A DNA stretch of 64,000 nt from Primula veris (taxonomy: Eukaryota; Streptophyta; Magnoliopsida; Ericales; Primulaceae). Shown here piece by piece: positions 55,943 through 64,000 of this stretch (positions within the stretch are counted from its first letter, which is position 1; each line of letters opens with the position of its first letter). The translations under genes were made by a program, and so were the position numbers. The DNA lies in the NCBI GenBank assembly GCA_963682055.1, contig OY821750.1, forward strand, positions 28,156,402 through 28,220,401, given 5' to 3'. The notes beneath the pieces were generated by a model that was given only the letters and a program-made list of their open reading frames with translations, did not search any database and was not told the DNA's origin.

Positions 55943-57043
55943 TGAAATTTCTATCTGCTGTTCTAGTTGCAGTTATGCAGTTAGCTTCCAAGTACAGTTG
56001 CAACTGAGGTTGGAACCTAAGTATAATGATGGACAGAACTGGAATTATTAAATGTACTTGAATTAAATCACACGCATATTTAACAACGGAGTTCACCCAA
56101 CTAGGCTACGCCTTCGGGGCACTTACCCAGATTGATGATATTATAATGGCTTACAATATAGGATTCAAGTTTTAATGAAAAACTCTCGGACTCCATCTAG
56201 GTTTTTCTGCCTATCTCTATATTGTTCATACCTTATAACTATCACTCAAAAGATCAATGACATCCCACCATTGTTTTTGTTTTTAAAGCTTATTGTGTAT
56301 TCTCTCAAAGTTGAGTTATTTATAATTTATAACACACACTTTTTACAAGCAAAGTTATTAACTATTTAAAGAGTAAAAATAATTTTCTTTCTTTTGATTG
56401 ATTTGAACTCTTCTGATTGATCAATCTTCCTATATCTTGAATGAAATAATGCTGCAATTGATTGACCACAATCTTCTTGTAAATACCTGTTAATAGACTT
56501 GCTTGCTAATAGGAGTTACCATTTCCTTAAACAAGAAACATATAAAACAATATCATTTTTAGAGATATAATCTTAATAAACGTGAAACCATAACTCCATA
56601 CATTCAATCTAATTAGATCTAGGCTGATTTGTTAAACAAACAGATTGAATGAAGAGATAAAGATATTGCATGTTTAAGGAGATCTAGTTTCCACAATTAA
56701 AGGAACATTATTATCTTTTCAAACTAATCTCCATATCCCATTTAAACTCTTTCCATTCTTTATCACTTAAATATTCTCAATAAGAGCAAACTGAATTTTG
56801 TTAAACAAATGAGAATATATCCTGCATACTTTTATTCACATAAAAAACTTTAAAGATTAAATAATGCAGTTAGACAGAATAAAACAAAATCCTGCATATT
56901 GGCAGGTTGGAACTGTAGTTGCAACTGAGGTAGCAACCTCACATGTAAATATTAAACTGTTTTAATTCATAAAACCAACTTGAGTTATTTTGTTCAAATC
57001 AATTAACAACAAGAGTTAATAGGCCAGAAATATGGTCCTAACA
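55943..57043 (+). mobile_element. Solo LTR of the Sirevirus family
   Basis: 1101 bp, TGAAATTTCTATCTGCTG to GGTCCTAACA, flanked by GAATG on both sides. Collinear with the Sirevirus LTR at 13371, including AACAACGGAGTTCACCC, GGGGCACTTACCCAGATTGA and GTTGCAACTGAGGT motifs. It inserted into the LARD-like element and its internal region was removed by LTR recombination. It supplies the full-length reference for this LTR. Confidence 0.93.
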
Positions 57044-58644
57044 GAATGTTCATCATTGTTTAATTATTCATTATAACTTGGTTGCCCACATGTCCAATTA
57101 TTTTGACCAAATAAACATTATGAATGATTTGTTAATGTTTAACATTAAGATGAAAAATATCGGATATCCACCGATACCATATTTTTTCTAGTTAAACAAA
57201 TATCATGGACGAATTTAAATTTAACATTAAAAATAAAAATATAGCTCAAATAAAGATGCCATGTTTTTATAGTTAAATTTTCAAAATAGTCCATCTTATT
57301 GGCATATTGCATTAGTTATAAATTGTCTTGCAAAATGGTATGCTTGATTTAAAAGTGTTGTTAAAATACAAGTTGTTGGTCTTAATTTCTACCAATCTAA
57401 TATGGTTATTAGTGTGTATTATTAGTTAGTTAAATTTGGATACCCACAGGTAACAAATTTACTTGATAAAATTATACCATCAATTAATTTACTGAATAAA
57501 AGTAGAAAAGAATAAAATGTTATATAGTGTTACATGAGGATTTCTCCGTAAGAAAATAGTGATTATTTAATATTTTGAAAGAAGAATTATGGTAACACTA
57601 GTTGAGATATTCTTTTAATATGATTAAACTCATTAAATCTCAGAGTCCAAATTCGTGAGCTTTTACTAAATTCTTACATTATTGTTTATATTTTCATTAT
57701 GTGTCGCATATTTAGTTTGCTAGTAAATGGAAATTTTTTTAGTTAAAACTAATTTTATGTTGTTACATCTAATAGAAAGTCAACGTTTTCAATCACATTA
57801 TGTGCATATAGATTGATGCTTTCTAATAATTGTAGTTGATGGATTTTTACTAAAATTTTATTAAATAAAGAAGTTTTTCTTTTCGATGAAGTTATAGTAA
57901 CATTACTGAGAGAATTATATTATTCAGTACACTCACTATAAATGGTTTTCTTAGCTAACTCCTATTATAGAATAAAGGTATAATTACACCCACTATCAAG
58001 TTATATGTTACTTGCCATAAGTTTTAGAGTAATGGTTAAACAAGTGGGAGATAATCACTCGTTTCACTATTAATGTATTATTTAACCATATACTTCTATA
58101 GTAAGGGTAAAATCAGTGGAAGTAATAAATAATTTTAAAATAAACTGATTGTTAAGATTTACTTGAACTAACATTTTATTTGACTTCAAATAAAGCTGCT
58201 AACTTATTTTTGTGTTCATAACGTATTATTTTGAATTAACCACATGATTAGAAAGAGTAAATGTTTGTTATACCACTATCATTTTGTTTTTGTAACATAT
58301 TATTTTACTAATGATCATATTCATGTAAGTAAGTTATTAGACCCATAATGAATTGCAAAAAAGTTTTATACAGTGTTTCTAAATGGTAAAAGTTTAAAAT
58401 AAAAAAAGTTTTATGACTCATTAATAGGATTGCAAATTGGTTCTTATGTGTTGAAACTGTTAATTGTACTTAAAACACATATTATTGTAGGCAATGCTCA
58501 ATAATCATTATTCAGAGTTGATTATCTTTTACATAATATTAAAAATGCCTAATTTATATTTGATGTTTTCAAGAATATAAATATTTTATTCTCACGTATC
58601 ATTGATGTGATACATAGAAATAAAATGTGATAAATAAATATTTC

Positions 58645-58920
58645 ACAATGGCTCATTGCTCATTGCTCATTGCTCATTAAATTATGAGTTTTATATATGA
58701 CGATAATATATATGCTATAATGATCAATAAACAAATTGATAAATTTTATGTCTTATTGCTCAATAAACGTATAAAGAAATTATAAGTTTAGATTTCTCAA
58801 TAAAGTATTTTGCAATTTATATTTTATTGCTCAATAAATGTGTAGAGAAATCATAAGCTACATTTCTCAATAAAGTATTGTGCAATTTATGTCTTATTGC
58901 TCAATATAAGATTGGAGCAA
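58645..58920 (+). repeat. Short tandem repeats in the LARD 3' region
   Basis: Four copies of CTCATTG (58650-58678), then ~75-bp units with TTATTGCTCAATAAA and ATTTCTCAATAAAGTATT (58745-58915), about 2.5 copies. Confidence 0.8.
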
Positions 58921-59578
58921 TTTTATGAAGGTATTATCACATGTATCACCAAGAAAACTTATATAATGCTTTGAGTACAAACTCATAATAATAGTTGTAA
59001 ATTAATTTCAGAATTTATTATGTCGAGTTTATGGCTAAATCGTTGAAAATAAACGTTTGTAATTATTGTTGACAACTAGCATTCAAATGGTGTTGAGTTC
59101 ACATAATGTTAATACTAAGTTTTCGAGGCTAATTTTAGAAATAATACTATCAGTAAACACGTATATATCTTAACGATATCTACACAAGACAATTAAAATT
59201 TTGTTAACATCATGTGTCTTGATTGTAGATAATAACATGGTATTACATAATTATAATTTTTTTATTTGATAAGTAGATATTTCAATTTTTATTGTTTCTA
59301 TTGTTTCTATTGTCCACTTAAGTAGGTACAAAAATGAAAAGTTATGGACGTTTAATGGAACTGTCATTTTTTTAAGATATTATTGGACCATTACGATTAC
59401 TCACTTTATAGGCTTTGTTGAATAAGTTGTTCTTGTCGTAGTATATGGAAGAAACCATGCTCTCAAGTAGTATGGAACCGCCATGACTCTCAATAACGAT
59501 TTGTTTGATAAAGCATGTCATTAATGTATCGCGCGCTTATGTTTGCTTATGAATTGTTAAATGGATCAAGTGGGAGAC

Positions 59579-60126
59579 TGTAAGAATTATTACCAAATTC
59601 ATTAATCTCCATTATTACATGAGTTATAAAAGTAATTCTTACTCATTAGTGTGCTCCATAAACACTCCATAATTTACAAGTTTAATGACTAATGCTAATT
59701 AGTACGTGAGTTTCAATACCTTTTACATCCTCATATAATGAACAATGATGATTAACTTTACCTTGATGGACGGTAAAGATCAGAGGAATTCCATGAGTAT
59801 TGGGTCCTCCTCCTACCCATATAAGGGACACAATACCATCTTATTTGTGTCATACACACACACAAAATTAACACATAAAATAGTGTAGTGATAGACGAAG
59901 AAGGAGAAACTCAAGTCTCTACCCCGATGATCTACGTCCGCCATCTGAACTCAACTATCATGTTCCGTTTAAGTACCAAGCCCACTGTACTTGCGCATAG
60001 CTTAAGTTATGTGTTTCGACATAACCTTGATATGTTAGAATATGTATGATCATCATATAAAAAAGATCCTAGATAATTATGTTAATAATGTGTATAGCAT
60101 AATATAAAAGTTGTAGTAAGCTTAAA
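59579..60126 (+). repeat. 3' LTR of the LARD-like element
   Basis: 548 bp, collinear with the 5' LTR, with an extra ~20 bp near 59665 and many substitutions. The terminal CTTACA is changed to CTTAAA. Confidence 0.88.
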
Positions 60127-60131
60127 TTCCC

Positions 60132-60361
60132 CACTTATATACTATTTATTACTCTCATAATATATTTGAATATTTCTATAGTTTTAGATTGAATGTGTAA
60201 AAGTGTAACTAGTAAATAAACAGTAGGAGATTTTTTTTCATTTTGTAACCAAAACGTAATGGGAAAAATGTTAAAACGGTACACAATCTATAAGCTTTTA
60301 CTATTCGGTACCCAAGCTAACACACTCTCTAATTTGATACTTAAACTATACATTTTGCTCC
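60132..60361. other. AT-rich spacer
   Basis: No gene. The last ~100 bases may belong to a wider, more diverged inverted repeat around the foldback that follows (compare 61440-61600). Confidence 0.45.
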
Positions 60362-61296
60362 AATTAATGTACGGTGGCGTCTTTATACAGTCAAAAAAAT
60401 CTGAATCCAGTCTGTGACTCGTAGTTTCAAAGTCATAGTCGTAGTTCTGAAATCAACCTCGTACTTCTGAAGTACGTGTCTTGACTTTTTTTAAACAGTT
60501 GACTTTTCTGAATTGAAGTCGTAGTTCAGAAGTACGAGTCGTAGTTTTGAAATCAATCTCGTACTTCTGAAGTACGATGCTTGATTTTTTTTTAAAAATT
60601 TGACTTCTTCAGATTTGACAATAATACACGTTAACAGCTATTCGTACCTGCCTACTTTTACTGTCTATTTTTTTTCAACATAAATTTCAACGTAATATTG
60701 AATCAACACCAATTTCGAATAAAATTTATAAAATAGAATATTAAGTATAAATATAAGAGAAAAAATAAATTACATTATCTGTTCGAAAATACTCCATGTA
60801 ATCAGTTAGTCGCGGAGGTGGTTGATACGATTCTAAACCCTAAAATTCCTTTTTTCCATTCATTCTTAAGTTTTGAAAAAAATCTAGTTTTTAGATAGAT
60901 AAATGGTGTTTTTGGGATGTTATTGAGTTGAGTATGTAAGATTAAGTCTTATTTATGAAAAAAAAAAAATAGACAGTAAAGAGTAGTCAGGTACGAATAG
61001 TTGTTAACGTGTAGTGTTGTCAAATATGTAGAAGTCAACTTTTAAAAAAAAAAGTCAAGTCTCGTATTTCAGAAGTACGAGATTAATTTCAGAACTACGA
61101 CTCGTACTTCTGAACTACGACTCGTACTTCTGAACTACGACTTTAATTCAGAAAAATCAACTGATTAAAAAAAATCAAGACTCATACTTCAGAAGTACGA
61201 GATTGATTTCAGAACTACGACTATGACTTTGAAACTACGAGTCTCAGACTGGATTCAGATTTCTTTAACTGTATAAAGACGCCACCTTAATGTAAT
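60362..61296. repeat. Long foldback (inverted) repeat, ~320-bp arms
   Basis: The left arm 60362-60680 is the near-identical reverse complement of the right arm 60958-61296: GGTGGCGTCTTTATACAGT pairs with ACTGTATAAAGACGCCACC, and TAGTTCTGAAATCAA with TTGATTTCAGAACTA. The loop is about 280 bp. The arms contain CGTACTTCTGAAGTACG, itself a near-perfect palindrome, several times. No ORF. Probably a foldback or MULE-derived element. Confidence 0.9.
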
Positions 61297-61593
61297 GATC
61301 GCATCTCGGATCATTTCAACCTTATTAACCCAATCGTACTAAGTAACGGTTACACTCTAAATTATTTGATAGAAGAGTTGAGTATTTTACCTATGATATT
61401 CAATAGTAAATGAGACTTAATATGAGTTGAAAATCGAAAACCGAATGTGTATTGAGTCTCTTAATTGAAGTAAAAATGTATAAGTTCGGTAATAGATTAG
61501 AATGTGTTTTAAGTTATATACCAATATAAATGAAAACAAATAAATTAAATACCAAATTAAAAAAAAAATGTTAACTTGTATAGCAAATCATTA

Positions 61594-61598
61594 AAAGT
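61594..61598. repeat. Target site duplication AAAGT (left)
   Basis: AAAGT, repeated exactly at 62787-62791. Confidence 0.88.
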
Positions 61599-62786
61599 TG
61601 TTGGTCCGTAGGTGTCTAAACCTTAGAGGGGGGGGGGGGGGGGGGGTGGGTTTGAATAAGGTTTACGTACGATTTTCGCGGAATAAAAACTTTGAGTTAT
61701 TAACTCTGCTAATTAGTAGATTTTATAACTAAACGCTTGTGTTAACTATTTAATGCTATTTTAAGCTATCCAATCAAACAAAATAAACAATAAATAAGTG
61801 CGAAAAGTAAAAGTTCAAGGGAAAAGAAATAACACAAGATGTATAGAGGTTCGGCAAAACGAGCCTACTCCTCTCCTCGGTATTCACACTACCGAGTATT
61901 TCAGTAGAATCTTCTTCCCAAGATTACACCCTAACGAGCTAATCGACCGATTAAGCTTCCCCTCACTCTATGAGTATCCCGAATAAAAAGACCTAGAGCT
62001 TTTAAGCTACACTTGCTTACAAAGCCTCTACCCGATCATTCGCTCACAAATGAGTTTATAATTCACTCTTACAAGTTTGAATTTGAAATGAATCACTCAC
62101 TAACAAATAATATCTTGGTGTTTATAAGATTACAATAATATTACACTCAAGAATATTTATGAATAGAAGTAAGAGAATTTGAGTATAAGCTTGAGTATGA
62201 TCTTGAATTTGATAGCTTAATTATTGTGTTAATTAGGGTCCTTCAACAATGAATTTGGGGGATATTTGAAGGATTATAGGTCTTGTTACCGTTGTATGAA
62301 GTGCTATGCTTTTATCCAATGGTTTTCAGCAGTTACCCAATTTTCCAGAATAAGTCAAAAAGCACTATTTGAATTTCGCAGAAAACGATCGGTCGTTTTC
62401 TGAAAAACGATCGGTCGTTTTTATCATGAACTCACTTGAAGAATTTTGACAAAAAACGATCGGTCGTTTTGGCCATTTCGATCGGTCGTTTTTCAGACGA
62501 CCTCACTGGAAGAATTTGGACCAAAAACGATCGGTCATTTGTCCAAAACGATCGTTGTTTTTTTTGGCAGTTTCTCGGTTTTCTCGTTATACTTCGAAAG
62601 CTTGTAACTTGTTCGTTTTAAGTCCGATTGAGGTTCCGCTTGAACCGTTGGATTCGTATTTCAATATTCTATTATTTTGAACCTTTAACAAGCTAGATAA
62701 AAGATTAGTACACAAAACGAGCTTTTATCATGTTTTACAATTTTTGTTATCATTAAAATAATCGATTAGAAGAATAACGTTCAACA
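61599..62786 (+). mobile_element. Solo LTR (unassigned family) with G-run and palindromic repeats
   Basis: 1188 bp, TGTTGGTCCGTAGG to AACGTTCAACA (ends TGTTG/CAACA inverted), with TSD AAAGT. It contains a run of 19 G (61628-61646) in an AGAGGGG...TGGGTTTGAATAAGG context common in plant LTRs, and six AACGATCGGTCGTTT palindromes (62382-62560). No ORF, primer site or second LTR, hence a solo LTR. Orientation is assumed. Confidence 0.85.
62382..62560. repeat. Six palindromic AACGATCGGTCGTTT copies
   Basis: At about 62382, 62403, 62452, 62478, 62523 and 62544; the last three are imperfect. They sit within ~70-bp duplicated units that also share TCACT(T/G)GAAGAATTT. Confidence 0.9.
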
Positions 62787-62803
62787 AAAGTGTTAACATG
62801 GAT

Positions 62804-63275
62804 TGATACGACATGAAAATAATACCCGTTAAACGATATCTGTTAATAACCCGACCCATATTTTTTTACTAGATAGCCAACGTAAATATAGTTGGGATAA
62901 GAACATAGTGGGATTTTCCTTTAACAGATATGAGAGTAATTATGCATTGATGTTAAATGTCCAATTAACAGAGGCCCAACAGTCAAAAATCTCATGAGTT
63001 GAGAGATGAGAGCGACATTTGTCAACATCCTATGAAGCACGTACCCCTATAAATAGAATCAAAGAGCAGTAAAATACGTCATCTGACTTCCAAGCAGAAA
63101 AATAAATATTAGTACAAAAAGTTCTCAGAACTTATCTCACTAAAGAAGTACAGACCAAATAAAAGTTAAAGTCATAAAGCCGAGTAATTACGCCGAGTAT
63201 CAGAATACTAAAGATATTTATAATTTATTATAATCGATCATGTTAATTATAACCGTCGACGAAAATACCATTTCA
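62804..63275 (+). repeat. Relic LTR related to the Tat element
   Basis: Starts TGATACGACATGAAAATAAT (compare TGATAGAACATAAAAATT of the Tat LTR) and ends ACCATTTCA. It keeps ACATTTGTCAACATCCTA, CCTATAAATAGAA and GCCGAGTA in the same order. 472 bp, diverged. No TSD found, so it may be truncated or a separate family. Confidence 0.7.
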
Positions 63276-63670
63276 AAAAAGTAAAAGAGTGGTGGGTAGC
63301 CTGTCAAATAGTACTACAGAATTTACAGTTAAAACATCTCTCTTTTTCCCCACACATCTCCTCGGAATTTACACTTTTAATGTAGTCCACTAGATAGACT
63401 GTTGTAGTACGTGTGACCGAAATTTGATTGTCTTTTATCTAGATTTTTTACCACTGCTTAAATCATGTTTACTGTTACAGTTCAAGACTTCATATTTCAT
63501 TTTGTAAACGCTGCTTTTAGAAGTAATTAACATAATAATAACATGGTAAAATGCAAATAACCCCATAACTATGGATATTTTAAGAATAACACCCTATGAA
63601 CTTATATTTTTGCAGTTAACCTTCATAAATTATAAACTGTTACTCCATGTCCACATTTAAAATGACATCA
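63276..63670. other. AT-rich intergenic DNA
   Basis: No gene or named repeat. Confidence 0.5.
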
Positions 63671-63673
63671 ATT

Positions 63674-63912
63674 TTTACTTTATCCGTTTTCATTTAATTG
63701 TCCATTATGAAACTACGTACAATTTTAATCGGTTTATAACTTGTATCAAAATTGTCGAAATGAATTTTTTTAAAATCTAATCATAAAATTCAACATTTGA
63801 ACTGTATGATCAACTTTTGAAAATTTTCATTCCGACAATTTTGATACAAGTTATTAATCGATTAAAATTACACGTAGTTTCGTGAACAATTAAATACGAA
63901 AAGAGGGATTAG
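63674..63912. repeat. Foldback MITE copy 2 (Stowaway-like)
   Basis: Inverted halves: ATCCGTTTTCATTTAATTGT against ACAATTAAATACGAAAAGAG, and TTGTATCAAAATTGTCG against CGACAATTTTGATACAAG read on the other strand. Same element as 52132-52350 but better preserved. Confidence 0.75.
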
Positions 63913-64000
63913 TCATTACTATTTTACAAAGTTCATTGATTGATATACTCGAACATATACCTACACGTGCAAATGAAGGTTTAGGAGAAAAGTCACTTAA

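Larger units (their letters stand above)
54519..57460 (+). repeat. Six dispersed copies of a TTGGTTGCCCACAGGTCC motif
   Basis: At about 54519, 55440 (decayed), 55735, 55893, 57078 and 57437. Each is followed by A/T-rich sequence and an AATGAATGTT-like word, as if the internal region were an eroded array of longer units. Copies four and five are separated by the nested solo LTR. Confidence 0.7.
53162..60126 (+). mobile_element. Non-coding (LARD-like) copia-type LTR retrotransposon
   Basis: 6965 bp including a nested 1.1-kb solo LTR. 5' LTR 53162-53687, a tRNA-Met-like primer site TGGTATCATAGC (53690-53701), and a 3' LTR 59579-60126 preceded by the purine tract GATCAAGTGGGAGAC. Primer and purine tract are of copia type. 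The internal ~4.8 kb of its own sequence has no gag or pol similarity and no long ORF. It is therefore a LARD-type element that would depend on proteins from another element. A diverged TSD (TTCTC/TTCCC) and differing LTRs show it is older than the Tat insertion. Confidence 0.88.

Noticed and set aside
61798..61986. 62-codon ORF in the 61.6-kb solo LTR
   Set aside because: Lies within LTR sequence, no known domain; chance frame.

Overview
This is a repeat-dominated stretch of a plant (eudicot) nuclear genome. The evidence is spliced genes with GT-AG introns, a Bet v 1/MLP-type gene, a chloroplast Cpn20-type chaperonin gene, and the plant retrotransposon lineages Sirevirus, Tat-type Ty3/gypsy, LARD-like copia, Au-type SINE, L1 LINE and MITEs. 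The MLP protein looks most like asterid members of its family (for example ginseng latex-like proteins); that is only a weak hint of taxonomy.

Layout. 0.6-2.5 kb: a complete two-exon MLP-like gene on the minus strand. About 4.1-14.4 kb: a minus-strand Sirevirus (Ty1/copia) with gag, PR, INT, RT, RNase H and an env-like ORF. It is broken by frameshifts and stops, lacks a recognisable 3' LTR, and has a 1.9-kb solo LTR inserted precisely in its integrase, with target duplication CTTTT. 15.9-34.6 kb: a minus-strand gene encoding a divergent two-domain Cpn20-like co-chaperonin. One of its introns holds a 17.1-kb Tat-lineage gypsy element (16694-33801; 552-bp LTRs; TSD AATTG). 34.7-41.2 kb: AT-rich DNA with an internally deleted SINE and a 0.96-kb tandem duplication. 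41.2-46.5 kb: a decayed copia element on the minus strand (224-bp LTRs, TSD CTTTC). 47.4-48.2 kb: a LINE relic. 53.2-60.1 kb: a non-coding LARD-like copia element on the plus strand, holding a nested 1.1-kb solo LTR of the Sirevirus family seen upstream. 60.4-61.3 kb: a long foldback repeat. 61.6-62.8 kb: another solo LTR with perfect TSD AAAGT. 62.8-63.3 kb: a relic LTR related to the Tat element. Two copies of one foldback MITE lie at 52.1 and 63.7 kb.

The most unusual content is in the Tat element. Downstream of pol it carries about 9 kb of genes on the opposite strand. One is a four-exon gene with consensus splice sites, all phase 0, encoding a plant-transposon-protein domain followed by heptad-type repeats. 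Two more coiled-coil ORFs lie behind it. Then come five small coiled-coil minigenes, each with its own TATA box 50-105 bp before the ATG; the last two are paralogues. The sense gag-pol has one frameshift and five in-frame stops, so this copy is not autonomous. The antisense array is largely open, although the spliced gene and one neighbouring ORF each carry one stop.

Other noteworthy structure: a GTTGCAACTGAG-type motif repeated throughout the Sirevirus, in coding and non-coding parts; a ~150-nt block shared by two copia-type elements with different LTRs; an eroded TTGGTTGCCCACAGGT repeat series in the LARD; and six AACGATCGGTCGTTT palindromes in the 61.6-kb solo LTR. All coordinates of splice sites, TSDs and LTR ends were read by eye; no alignments or searches were run.
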